A stretch of DNA of 64,000 bases from Streptomyces sp. Z26. GTDB taxonomy: Bacteria; Actinomycetota; Actinomycetes; Streptomycetales; Streptomycetaceae. The notes under the pieces were generated by a model. It worked only from the letters and a program-made list of their open reading frames with translations, was not told where the DNA came from and did no database searches. Below are positions 33,024 to 40,938 of the stretch, piece after piece. The stretch is from assembly GCF_003665095.1 (NCBI RefSeq), contig NZ_RCHV01000002.1:5956501-6020500 (forward strand), in the 5' to 3' direction. Positions within the stretch are counted from its first letter, which is position 1. Each line of letters begins with the position of its first letter. A program made the translations under genes and the position numbers.

Positions 33024-34550
33024 TCAGCCGCGTGCGGCCTCCCTGCGGTGGCGGGCCAGGACGACGGTGACGCCGCCCGCGAGCAGGAGGGCGGCCGCCG
33101 CCGCGCCCGCCCCGAGGGCCGTGGTGCCGCTGGAGGCCAGCGAACCGCCTCCGCCGGTGGACCCGGTGGACCCGGCGCTGGTCGCCGTGGTGGTCCCGGC
33201 GGTCGTGTCTCCGGAGCCGCCGTCGGAGCCGCCCGCGTCGCCGTCGGAGGACGCGCCGCCGGTCGCCGTACCGGCGGATCCGGTCGCCCCGTCGGTCCCG
33301 CCGTCCGTACCGCCCGTATCGTCCCCGGACGTACCGTCGGTGTCGCCGCCCGCGCCGCCGGTCCCGCCGTCGCCGCCCGGGTCACCGGCTCCGCCGTCGC
33401 CGCCCGTACCGCCGGAGTCGCCGCCGGAAGGACCGCACTTCACCGGCTCCAGTCCGGGTGCCGCGCCCTCGGTGTCCACGTCCGCCAGCGACTTGGCGGC
33501 CAACGCGGGTACGGCCTGCGCGGTGGCGCGCAGCGCCGTGCCGTCGGCCTTGGGCTCCGCGTAGCCGACCGCGCCCCGGTCCTCGGCGGCCCCGTCGCAG
33601 CCGACCTGCACGGACCGCAGCCAGGCCGTGCCCTTGCCCGCCGCCTCGACCCGGCCGCCCGCGATGAGCGCCTGCACGTCCAGCGCCGTGGAGTTGGAGT
33701 TGCCGGGCGGCGTGCCGAAGCCGTTGTCGCGGAAGCCGCCGTCCGGCAACTGCTGCTTCTCCAGCCAGTCCAGGCCGTGGGCGGCGTCGCCCGTACGGCC
33801 CGCCGCGAGCAGAGCCTGCACGGCCAGACCCGTACTGTCCGTGTGGGACTTGCACTTGGCGGGGTCCGCCTTGAACGTCAGGGGGTAGCCGCCGTCGGCG
33901 CACCGGCTCTTCGCCAGGAACTCGACGGCCCTGGAGGGGAGTTCACCCGTACGTTCCAGCGCCAGCACGGCGAGGGACTGCGTGAACTGGTTGGACATGT
34001 CGCCGCTCGACGCCTTGTCCGTGAACCTGCCGTCGTCCTGGAGCCGCCCGAGGAGCGTGCCCCGCAGATCGAGGTCGCCGAAGTCCGCCAGGTCGCGGTG
34101 CGTGGCCGCGGCGACCAGCGCCAGTTTGGCGGCGCCGCCCGCGTTGACGTTGCCGGGCGTGCCCCGGTCCACGTACTCGGCCGCGTGCGTCTCCAGCCAG
34201 TCCGTGGCCTTGTCCGCCGTGTCGCCGCCGGTGCCCGTCGCGGCGAGCGCGAGCACGATGTCGGCCGTCAGCCCGTGGTCGCCCTTCGCGTGGGCGCCGT
34301 CGGTGAGTTGGGCCGCCATCCAGGTGGCGGCCGCCTTCGGCGGCGACACCAGGGTGTCGGCCGCGGCAGTCGTGCCGGGGGCGCGGTCGGAGCGCTGGTC
34401 CGCGCGGGCCGCCGTGCCGCCGCCCGGCAGCAGCAGCGCCGCCGCCACCGCGGCGGCGGTCAACGCCGCCGCGCCCGTCGGTGTGCGCCGTACGCGGGCG
34501 GGACGTGGCGGGTGCGTCGTCCCCGCTCCGTGGTCACTGGGTCCGGTCAT
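33024..34550 (-). CDS. Exported alpha/alpha-toroid protein (prenyltransferase/squalene-cyclase-like repeats), membrane anchored
   Basis: 508 aa; its ATG overlaps the S-component stop (ATGA). A signal peptide (about 22-50) is followed by helical-hairpin repeats of the terpenoid-cyclase/prenyltransferase toroid type (about 65-375), including QLTDGAHAKGDHGLTADIVLA, FLAKSRCADGGYPLTF and WLEKQQLPDGGFRDNGFG. No DxDD motif is seen, so it is not a cyclase. A Gly/Asp/Thr-rich spacer (about 380-468) leads to LASSGTTAL, one membrane helix and the basic end RHRREAARG. LASSG resembles the LAXTG signal of class E sortases but has Ser for Thr. Intrinsic factor and transcobalamin have this toroid as their large domain. 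In a cobalamin operon a surface B12-binding role is likely. Confidence 0.82.
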   Translation of the reverse strand: MTGPSDHGAGTTHPPRPARVRRTPTGAAALTAAAVAAALLLPGGGTAARADQRSDRAPGTTAAADTLVSPPKAAATWMAAQLTDGAHAKGDHGLTADIVLALAATGTGGDTADKATDWLETHAAEYVDRGTPGNVNAGGAAKLALVAAATHRDLADFGDLDLRGTLLGRLQDDGRFTDKASSGDMSNQFTQSLAVLALERTGELPSRAVEFLAKSRCADGGYPLTFKADPAKCKSHTDSTGLAVQALLAAGRTGDAAHGLDWLEKQQLPDGGFRDNGFGTPPGNSNSTALDVQALIAGGRVEAAGKGTAWLRSVQVGCDGAAEDRGAVGYAEPKADGTALRATAQAVPALAAKSLADVDTEGAAPGLEPVKCGPSGGDSGGTGGDGGAGDPGGDGGTGGAGGDTDGTSGDDTGGTDGGTDGATGSAGTATGGASSDGDAGGSDGGSGDTTAGTTTATSAGSTGSTGGGGSLASSGTTALGAGAAAAALLLAGGVTVVLARHRREAARG

Positions 34551-35560
34551 GCGGGGGAGGCTCCTTCTGTCGTGAGGTGGGCGCCGGTCGTGCCGTCCGG
34601 CCGCGCGGTGTCGGTGGATGTGTCGGGGCTCCGATCGGTCCCGGCGGACGGGGCGTCCGCCGCCGCCTCCGCCGCGCCCGGCTCGGGGGCGTCCGCCGCC
34701 GTGAAGCTCACCGCCGCCCCGAACGCGGCGCGCCGGGCGGCCCGGCGGAGCACGGACAGTACGGCGGGCCCGACGGTGACGATCGCGACCAGGTTGGTGA
34801 GCGCGCGCCCGGTGTCCCACCCGGCGGTGGAGGTGACGAGCGTGAACACGGCGAAGCGGTGCAGGTTCTCCAGCACGGGCGCGCCGGCGACGAACGACAG
34901 GTCGGTGCCGGGGCCCAGCGAGTACGGCCAGAACCACATGTTCATCAGGAAGCCGAACGCGTACGCCACCACCACCCCGTACGCCGCGAGCATCGCCGTC
35001 TCAGCGCGGCCCGTCACGCGCCGCGGCAGCAGGCCCGCGCCCAGACCGATCCAGCCGGAGGCGAGCATCTGGAACGGCAGCCACGGGCCGACGCCCGCCG
35101 TCAGCAGCGCCGATGCGAACAGCGACGTCGAGCCGAGCACGAAGCCGAAACCGGGCCCGAACACCCGCCCCGCCAACACCAGCAGGAAGAACACCGTCTC
35201 GATGCCCGCCGTGCCCGCGCCGAGCGGGCGCAGCCCGGCGTTGAGGGCGGAGAGCACGCCGAGCATCGCCAGCGCCTTGGTGTCGATCCCACCGGACGAC
35301 ATCTCCGCGAGGACCACCGCCAGCAGCACTGGCAGCGTCAGCAGGAACAGCAGCGGCGCGTCCGTCGTGTGCGCGGTCACCTCGGGGGAGGGGGCGACGA
35401 ACAGCGGCCAGCAGAACATGGCCAGCCCTGCCACGCTGGCCAGCGCCAGCACGACGCCGCTGCGCAGCCGTACGGGCAGTACGCGCGGCACGTGGCCGTC
35501 GCCCGCGCGTACACGGTCCACGTTCGCGCGTATGACGCCCGCGCCGTCCCGGGGGCTCAC
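34547..35560 (-). CDS. ECF transporter S component, probably cobalamin-specific
   Basis: 337 aa; GTG start overlapping the ATPase stop (GTGA). Five or six membrane helices are visible between residues 28 and 245 (for example VVLALASVAGLAMFCWPLFV, LFLLTLPVLLAVVLAEM, FGFVLGSTSLFASALL). The AlaXAlaX-like helix I needed to dock on EcfT is plausible but not certain. The cytoplasmic tail (about 260-337) is Ala/Asp-rich. It is longer than most S components (about 180-220 aa). The cobalamin riboswitch at the operon head and the B12-type binding proteins make vitamin B12 or a precursor the probable substrate. Confidence 0.85.
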   Translation of the reverse strand: MSPRDGAGVIRANVDRVRAGDGHVPRVLPVRLRSGVVLALASVAGLAMFCWPLFVAPSPEVTAHTTDAPLLFLLTLPVLLAVVLAEMSSGGIDTKALAMLGVLSALNAGLRPLGAGTAGIETVFFLLVLAGRVFGPGFGFVLGSTSLFASALLTAGVGPWLPFQMLASGWIGLGAGLLPRRVTGRAETAMLAAYGVVVAYAFGFLMNMWFWPYSLGPGTDLSFVAGAPVLENLHRFAVFTLVTSTAGWDTGRALTNLVAIVTVGPAVLSVLRRAARRAAFGAAVSFTAADAPEPGAAEAAADAPSAGTDRSPDTSTDTARPDGTTGAHLTTEGASPA

Positions 35561-37215
35561 GCGGGACCACCCGCTGGGGCCGTACCCGCGGTGGCCGTCT
35601 CCCGCAGGGCCCGTTCGACCTGTTCCACGGTCAGCCACTCCTGCGGGGCGAGGACCTTCGCCACCTGCGGCGCGAACGCGGGCGAGGAGACGACGACCCC
35701 GGCCGTCGCGCCGTCCGCGACGACCTCGCCCTCCGCCATCACCACCACGCGGTCGGCGGCGCGCGCCACGAACTCCACGTCGTGCGTGGCGACCACCACC
35801 GCCCGCCCCTCGGCGGCGAGTTGGCGGACGAGCCGGGCGAACGCCTCCTTGGCGAAGTAGTCCAACCCCCGGGTCGGCTCGTCCAGCAGCACGACCGGCG
35901 GGGCCGCCGCGAGCTGCACGGCCAGGACGAGCGCGAGCTGCTGCCCCTCGGACAGGTCGCGCGGGTGGCGGTCGCCGGGGATGCCGGGCGCCAGGCCGTC
36001 GAGCAGCGTCCGGCAGGTGTTCGCACCGGCCTGCGACTCGGTGTCGGCCTGGGCGCACTCGGCGTCCACGCTCTCCAGGTACAGCAGGTCCGTTGCGTTC
36101 TGCGGCACGAGTCCGACCAGGGCGCGCGCCGTACGGGCGGGGACGCGGCCCGGGTCCCGGCCGCCCGCGGACACCGTGCCGGAGTGGCGCGGGCCGGAGC
36201 CCTGGAGGGCCCACAGCAGCGAGGACTTGCCCGACCCGTTGCGGCCCATCAGCGCGGTGACCTGCCCGGCGGGCAGGTCCAGGTCCACCTCCCGTACGGC
36301 CACCGTCGCGCCGTACGCCACGCTGACCCGCCGCGCGCAGAGCACGGGCGTGCCGCCCGCTCCCGTGGCGGGCCCGCCTGGGGAGGCCGGGCCCGGGGGC
36401 ACGTCCGCCAGCCGTTCGCGCAGCGCGGGCGCCCGCCGCCGCGCGTCCCGCACGGACAGCGGCAGCGGCGTCCAGCCCGCGAGGCGGCCGAGGCGTACGA
36501 CGGGCGGGGCCACGTCCGAGTCCCGCATCAGGTCCGCGGGCACGCCGTCCCGTACGCGCCCGTCGCCGGTCAGGTGCACCAGCCGGTCGGCGTACTGGAG
36601 CACGCGCTCCACCCGGTGCTCCGCGATCAGCACCGTCGTGCCGAGGTCGTGCACCAGCCGCGTCACCGCCGACAGGACCTCCTCGGCGGCCGTCGGGTCG
36701 AGCGCGGACGTCGGTTCGTCGAGGACGAGCACGCGGGGGTGCGAGGTGAGTACGGAGCCGATCGCGACGCGCTGCTGCTGGCCGCCGGAGAGCGTACGGA
36801 GCGCGCGGTGCCGCAGCCCGGCGATGCCGAGGAGGTCGAGGGTCTCCTCGACGCGCTTGCGCATGGTGTCCGGTGCGACGGCCAACTGCTCCATGCCGTA
36901 CGCCAGTTCCTCCTCGACCGTGTCCGTCACGAAGCCGCTGAGCGGGTCCTGTCCGACGACGCCCACCAGGTGCGCGAACTCCTGCGGCGGCCGGTCCGCC
37001 GTGCTCGCCCCGGCCACGGTCACCCGGCCGCGCAGCTCGCCGCCGGTGAAGTGGGGCACCAGGCCGTTCACCGCGCCCAGCAGTGTCGACTTGCCGACTC
37101 CCGTACGTCCGGTGACGAGACACAGCTCGCCCTCGTCGATCCGCAGGTCCACGTCGCGCAGCGCGGGCCGTTCGGCACCGGCGTAGGTGAGGGTCACCCG
37201 TTCGAAGCTGATCAC
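35557..37215 (-). CDS. ECF transporter ATPase, both ATP-binding domains in one chain (EcfA1-EcfA2 fusion)
   Basis: 552 aa; GTG start overlapping the EcfT stop. The first ATPase has Walker A GRTGVGKST (36-44), signature LSGGQQQR (142-149), Walker B VLVLDEPTSALD and switch His in LIAEHRVERV. The second has Walker A GRNGSGKSS (324-332), a variant signature LSEGQQLAL, Walker B VVLLDEPTRGLD and THDVEF. The domains are joined by an Arg/Pro/Gly linker (about 255-290). It powers the importer from the cytoplasmic side; the fusion fixes the heterodimer that is made of two genes in Firmicutes. Confidence 0.93.
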   Translation of the reverse strand: MISFERVTLTYAGAERPALRDVDLRIDEGELCLVTGRTGVGKSTLLGAVNGLVPHFTGGELRGRVTVAGASTADRPPQEFAHLVGVVGQDPLSGFVTDTVEEELAYGMEQLAVAPDTMRKRVEETLDLLGIAGLRHRALRTLSGGQQQRVAIGSVLTSHPRVLVLDEPTSALDPTAAEEVLSAVTRLVHDLGTTVLIAEHRVERVLQYADRLVHLTGDGRVRDGVPADLMRDSDVAPPVVRLGRLAGWTPLPLSVRDARRRAPALRERLADVPPGPASPGGPATGAGGTPVLCARRVSVAYGATVAVREVDLDLPAGQVTALMGRNGSGKSSLLWALQGSGPRHSGTVSAGGRDPGRVPARTARALVGLVPQNATDLLYLESVDAECAQADTESQAGANTCRTLLDGLAPGIPGDRHPRDLSEGQQLALVLAVQLAAAPPVVLLDEPTRGLDYFAKEAFARLVRQLAAEGRAVVVATHDVEFVARAADRVVVMAEGEVVADGATAGVVVSSPAFAPQVAKVLAPQEWLTVEQVERALRETATAGTAPAGGPA

Positions 37216-38369
37216 GAGACCGCCTCCCGCGCGGACGGGGCGGACGGGGTGGAGGGTACGGACGGGGTGGAGGCGGTGGTCGGTACGGCCGTGACCGGCG
37301 GCGGGGCGAGTACGGCGGGGAGTGCCGCGAGCAGCGCGGCGTACCCGGGCAACGGTGTCACCTCGGGCCATGTGAGCGGCGACAGCGACGGGTTGAGGGC
37401 CGCGGCGTCCGCGCCGGACGCGGCGAACATCAGCGCGGCGGCCCCGATCCCCGAGGCGGCCACGAGGAGTTCGGGGCCGCGCCACCGGTCCGGCCGGTAG
37501 CTGCTGCGCCGCACCCGCCGCCCGCCGAGCACGAACCCACCCGCCGCCAGGGCAAGTCCGGCGAGCAGCATCGGTGTGCCGAGGTACGCGGGTGAGTGCG
37601 CGTCCATCGCGCCGTACAGCCCGGCGCACACGCCGATCAGCCCGGACACCACCAACGTGCCCGTCAGCAGCCGGGTACGTGCCGGTACGTGCCCGGTCCG
37701 GCCGTAGCCGTGCGAGGCCATGGCGGCGGCCAGCGAGAGGGAACGGTTCATCGCGTCCTCCAGGACGGGGATGACGACGCCGCGCAGCGCGCCCGTACCG
37801 CGCCCGGCGCCGCCGCGCAGCCGTCGGGCGCGGCGTACGCGCTGGACGCTCTCGGCGAGCTGCGGCGCGACGGTCAGCGTGACGACGACGGACGTGCCCA
37901 CCTCGTGGAGCGCGCCGGGCAGCGCCTTCAGCAGGCGCTTGGGATTGGCCAGGGCGTTGGCCGCGCCGACACAGACGACCATGGTGGCCAGCCGCAGCCC
38001 GTCGTACAGGCCGCCGAGCAGCTGCTCGGCGGCAACGGGTCCCAGCAGGCGTATCCCGGCGGCCGCCTCCGGCAGCGGGATCTCCGGCAGTTCGACGAGG
38101 ACGGTGTCGCCCACGCCGCCGCCGAAGACGATCCGGAAGACGACGCGCACGCCGACGATGAACGCGCCCAGCAGCAGGTACATGCGGAAGGCCAGCGCCC
38201 ATGGCGCGTCCGTACGGCGCCGCACCACCACGAGCCCCGTGACGGCCAGGAGCAGCGCCAGCAGCACCGGGTTGGCCGTACGGCTCGCCGCCGCGGCCAA
38301 GCCCAGGGCCCACAGCCACCACGCGCCGGGGTGCAGGGGGCGGGGGAGCGCCCGCCACGGCGGGTTCAC
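37212..38369 (-). CDS. ECF transporter transmembrane component EcfT
   Basis: 385 aa; GTG start overlapping the stop of the upstream gene (GTGA). Membrane helices lie in the first 120 residues, then a long cytoplasmic region with the two coupling motifs: AQLAESVQRVRRARRLRGG and AAAMASHGYGRTG, matching the ARG-type and second coupling helices of EcfT. More helices follow (about 215-320), which makes it longer than the typical 260-residue EcfT. The C-terminus is Thr/Ser/Pro-rich. It joins the ATPases to the S component. Confidence 0.9.
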   Translation of the reverse strand: MNPPWRALPRPLHPGAWWLWALGLAAAASRTANPVLLALLLAVTGLVVVRRRTDAPWALAFRMYLLLGAFIVGVRVVFRIVFGGGVGDTVLVELPEIPLPEAAAGIRLLGPVAAEQLLGGLYDGLRLATMVVCVGAANALANPKRLLKALPGALHEVGTSVVVTLTVAPQLAESVQRVRRARRLRGGAGRGTGALRGVVIPVLEDAMNRSLSLAAAMASHGYGRTGHVPARTRLLTGTLVVSGLIGVCAGLYGAMDAHSPAYLGTPMLLAGLALAAGGFVLGGRRVRRSSYRPDRWRGPELLVAASGIGAAALMFAASGADAAALNPSLSPLTWPEVTPLPGYAALLAALPAVLAPPPVTAVPTTASTPSVPSTPSAPSAREAVS

Positions 38370-39451
38370 GGCGCGGCGCTCCCCGCGCCGGGGCCACCGC
38401 CCGCGCCGCCCGAACCGGGGCCGCCCGCCGCCGGGTTCGCGCGCTCCGCGCGGCGGCGGTGCCAGCTGAGGGCGCCGGAGACGAGGGCCAGCACGGCGGC
38501 GGCGGACGCCCAGAACACCGTCCCGGCCGGGTCGCCGTGCTCCTCGGCGGCGCCCGCCGTACGGTCCTCGCCGCCCGTCCAGTCCTCCGCCTCGGTCGGC
38601 GTGACCACCGGGGAGGGCGCGCCGCCCGCCCGGTCGTCCGCGCCGGACGGACCGGCGCCCGGCCCCTTCTTCCCGTCACGGTCGCCGTCGGCCCCGCCGT
38701 CCGCGCCCTTCCCGGTGCCCTCCGGACCGCCGTCGCCACCGGTCGCGGACGTGTCGTTCCCGCCGGGCCCGCCCACCGCGCCGTCACCGCCGCCCGTACC
38801 GCCGTCGGCGCCACCCGGACCCGTACCGCCGGAACCGCCGGTCACCGAGCCGCCACCCCCGCCGGTCGAGCCGCCGCCCGTGCCACTGCCGCCCGAACCG
38901 CCGTCACCGGAGCCCCCGTTCGAGGACGAGGGCCGCAGCGGGGCGAGACGCGGGGCGGGCGCGTCGTCCTCGTCCCGACCGGTGGAGAACGACCAGCCCT
39001 CGAAGCTGCCCTTCGGCGGCGTGCGGTAGGTCGCGCCGTACTGGCTGTACGTCCAGCGGCCGCCGTCCGGCGCGTGCCAGTACGACCAGTACGCGGAGGA
39101 GGGCGGGGTGTCGACGCACCGCTCGCTGGACGGGCCCGGCTTGTTCTCCAGCCGACAGATGAACGACTCGCCCCAGCGGCTGGTCCCGGTGACCTCGATG
39201 CCCGCCGCCTTCAGCGCGGCGAGGCCCGTCGCCTGGCTGCCGACGGCGCACCGTACGAGGGTGGTGCCGCCCAGTTCGCGGAAGTCGACGACGACCGTCA
39301 CGCCGTTACCGTCGGGGCAGAAACCGGGCCTGCCCCGGCCCGTGTCCACCGCGGCGGCGGGCGCGGGCGCGACCGGGCCGCCGCCCAGGGCCACCGCCAG
39401 CAGCGCCAGGACGGCGACGACCGCACGGACCACACGTACCGCACCGGCCAT
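38366..39451 (-). CDS. SCO2322-family exported protein with DUF4430-like domain and C-terminal membrane helix
   Basis: 361 aa from the ATG at 39451, seven bases behind GAAAGG. A signal peptide (1-34) is followed by a compact domain (about 38-155) with FCPDGNGVTVVVDFRELGG, WGESFICRLENKPG and YWSYWHAPDGGRWTYSQYG, which resembles the YW...G core of DUF4430; four to five cysteines probably form disulfides. A long Gly/Ser/Thr/Asp spacer (about 165-300) and a membrane helix (FWASAAAVLALVSGALSW) with a basic tail tether it to the membrane. It is first in the operon, directly after the cobalamin riboswitch. Likely role: surface capture of B12 for the ECF importer (inference). Confidence 0.85.
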   Translation of the reverse strand: MAGAVRVVRAVVAVLALLAVALGGGPVAPAPAAAVDTGRGRPGFCPDGNGVTVVVDFRELGGTTLVRCAVGSQATGLAALKAAGIEVTGTSRWGESFICRLENKPGPSSERCVDTPPSSAYWSYWHAPDGGRWTYSQYGATYRTPPKGSFEGWSFSTGRDEDDAPAPRLAPLRPSSSNGGSGDGGSGGSGTGGGSTGGGGGSVTGGSGGTGPGGADGGTGGGDGAVGGPGGNDTSATGGDGGPEGTGKGADGGADGDRDGKKGPGAGPSGADDRAGGAPSPVVTPTEAEDWTGGEDRTAGAAEEHGDPAGTVFWASAAAVLALVSGALSWHRRRAERANPAAGGPGSGGAGGGPGAGSAAP

Positions 39452-39593
39452 CGCGGGTGCCTTTCGTTCCGGGGCCGCGCGTGCGCCCGGAGAACGCCCC
39501 CGCGCACGACGAACCCCTGGCGCGCGTCCCGGAACGGGAAGCGGCAGGGGCCGGTGAACCAAAGGGGGTTCGCTGGCTTCGCTGCGGACCATG

Positions 39594-39720
39594 ACAGTGA
39601 GAAGCGGTGCACGTCTCGCGGTGGGCGGTCCGGCTCGCAGCGGCACGGTGGGCAGCTGCTCACGGTTGCAGGTCAGCGCCGGATTTCCACCGGCTTTCCC
39701 CAGTCGCGAACGCATTCAGT
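39594..39720 (-). ncRNA. Cobalamin riboswitch
   Basis: Read on the minus strand, the leader contains GGGGAAAGCCGGTGGAAATC, then CGGCGCTGACCTGCAACCGT, and some 35 bases later GAGCCGGACCGCCC. These match in order the GGGAA-CCGGTG-AATCCGG, GCNGNCCNGCAACNGT and B12-box-like (GAGCCAGGANACCNGCC) blocks of the Cobalamin element. A promoter-like pair lies just upstream and the SCO2322-type gene begins about 143 bases downstream. The regulated operon encodes an ECF importer. Boundaries are approximate to about 15 bases. It should lower expression when adenosylcobalamin is plentiful. Confidence 0.85.
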
Positions 39721-39757
39721 TGTGGTGATCCACCAACTACGCGCGTGGATCGGCTCC

Positions 39758-39787
39758 ATCGTATTCCCGACATGGTGCGACTGTCAG
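39758..39787 (-). promoter_or_regulatory. Predicted vegetative promoter for the riboswitch operon
   Basis: On the minus strand CTGACA and TACGAT are 18 bases apart, close to the -35/-10 consensus of housekeeping sigma factors, and would start transcription some 25-30 bases before the riboswitch core. Confidence 0.5.
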
Positions 39788-39812
39788 GCCGTTCAAGACA
39801 ACTGTTCGGTCA

Positions 39813-39860
39813 CGCGGGCCGGTCGGCGTACGGCACACCGCACCGCCGCGCCGGCCCGCG
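39813..39860 (-). terminator. Possible terminator after meaB
   Basis: CGCGGGCCGG and its complement flank 28 bases that can form further local pairs. It begins six bases beyond the meaB stop and lies before the promoter of the riboswitch operon. With 39594-39787 it accounts for most of the 415-bp gap 39452-39866. Confidence 0.5.
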
Positions 39861-39866
39861 CGCCGT

Positions 39867-40925
39867 TCAGCCCTTGCGGAACGCCTCGATGATCCGTTCC
39901 GCCGCCAGCGTCGGAGTGGACGTGCCGTCCCGCACCTGCCGCTCCAACTCCGGTGCGAGGGACCGTACGTCGGGGTGCTCCCGCAGCCGGGCGAGCAGCT
40001 GGTCGCGTACGGTCGCCCACGTCCAGTCCACCTGCTGGTCGCGCCGCTTGGCCTGCAACAGGCCCCGGGCGTCCAGCAGTTCGCGGTGCGCCTCCAGCCG
40101 CTCCCACACCTTGTCCAGGCCGCTGCCCTCGCGGGCGCTGCACGTGAGGACCGGTGGCGTCCACGCCTCGTCCTGCGCCTGCAACAGCCGCAGCGCGCCC
40201 GCCAGTTCGCGGCCCGCGGACTTGGCCTCCCGCTCGTGCGGGCCGTCGGCCTTGTTGACCGCGATGACGTCCGCCAGCTCCAGCACGCCCTTCTTGATGC
40301 CCTGGAGCTGGTCGCCCGTACGGGCCAGGGTGAGCAGCAGGAACGAGTCGACCATGTTGGCCACCGTCGTCTCGGACTGGCCGACGCCGACGGTCTCCAC
40401 CAGCACGACGTCGTACCCCGCCGCCTCCATCACCACGATGGTCTCCCGCGTCGCCCGCGCGACCCCGCCCAGCGTGCCGGACGTCGGCGACGGCCGGACG
40501 AACGCGTTCGGGTCCACCGCCAGCCGCTCCATCCGCGTCTTGTCGCCGAGGATGGAGCCGCCGGTACGGCTGGAGGACGGGTCGACGGCCAGTACCGCCA
40601 CCTTGTACCCGAGCCCCGTCAGCAGGGTGCCCAGCGCGTCGATGAACGTCGACTTGCCGACGCCCGGCACACCGCTGATGCCGACCCGGCGGGCCCGCCC
40701 GCTGTGCGGCAGCAGTTCGACGAGCAGCCGCTGCGCCAACTCCCGGTGCGTGTCGCGGGTGGACTCGACCAGGGTGATCGCGCGCGCGATGTGGGCGCGG
40801 GACCCGGACAGCACCCCCCGCGCGTAGCTCTCGATGTCGATCTTCGGTGCCCTCGCCGTCCTCGTGGCTCCTGCGGCCGCCGCCTCCGCCGACGCGGCCG
40901 CTCCCTCCGTCGTCTCCGCTGCCAT
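39867..40925 (-). CDS. meaB: Methylmalonyl-CoA mutase-associated GTPase MeaB
   Basis: 352 aa. G3E-type GTPase with P-loop GVPGVGKST at 85-93, VDPSSSRTGGSILGDKTRM, switch region VETVGVGQSE, and the base-recognition NKAD. The C-terminal helical part (QVDWTWATVRDQLLARLREHP) is the dimerisation arm. The N-terminal 27 residues are Ala/Thr-rich and may be disordered. MeaB binds methylmalonyl-CoA mutase, gates loading of adenosylcobalamin and removes damaged cofactor. The gene starts 13 bp after mutB and completes the mutA-mutB-meaB unit. Confidence 0.96.
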   Translation of the reverse strand: MAAETTEGAAASAEAAAAGATRTARAPKIDIESYARGVLSGSRAHIARAITLVESTRDTHRELAQRLLVELLPHSGRARRVGISGVPGVGKSTFIDALGTLLTGLGYKVAVLAVDPSSSRTGGSILGDKTRMERLAVDPNAFVRPSPTSGTLGGVARATRETIVVMEAAGYDVVLVETVGVGQSETTVANMVDSFLLLTLARTGDQLQGIKKGVLELADVIAVNKADGPHEREAKSAGRELAGALRLLQAQDEAWTPPVLTCSAREGSGLDKVWERLEAHRELLDARGLLQAKRRDQQVDWTWATVRDQLLARLREHPDVRSLAPELERQVRDGTSTPTLAAERIIEAFRKG

Positions 40926-40938
40926 CGGTGTCAGCGGC

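Noticed and set aside
33024..34550. Terpene/squalene cyclase
   Set aside because: Toroid repeats are present but the DxDD and DDxxD catalytic motifs are not, and the protein is exported in a cobalamin operon.
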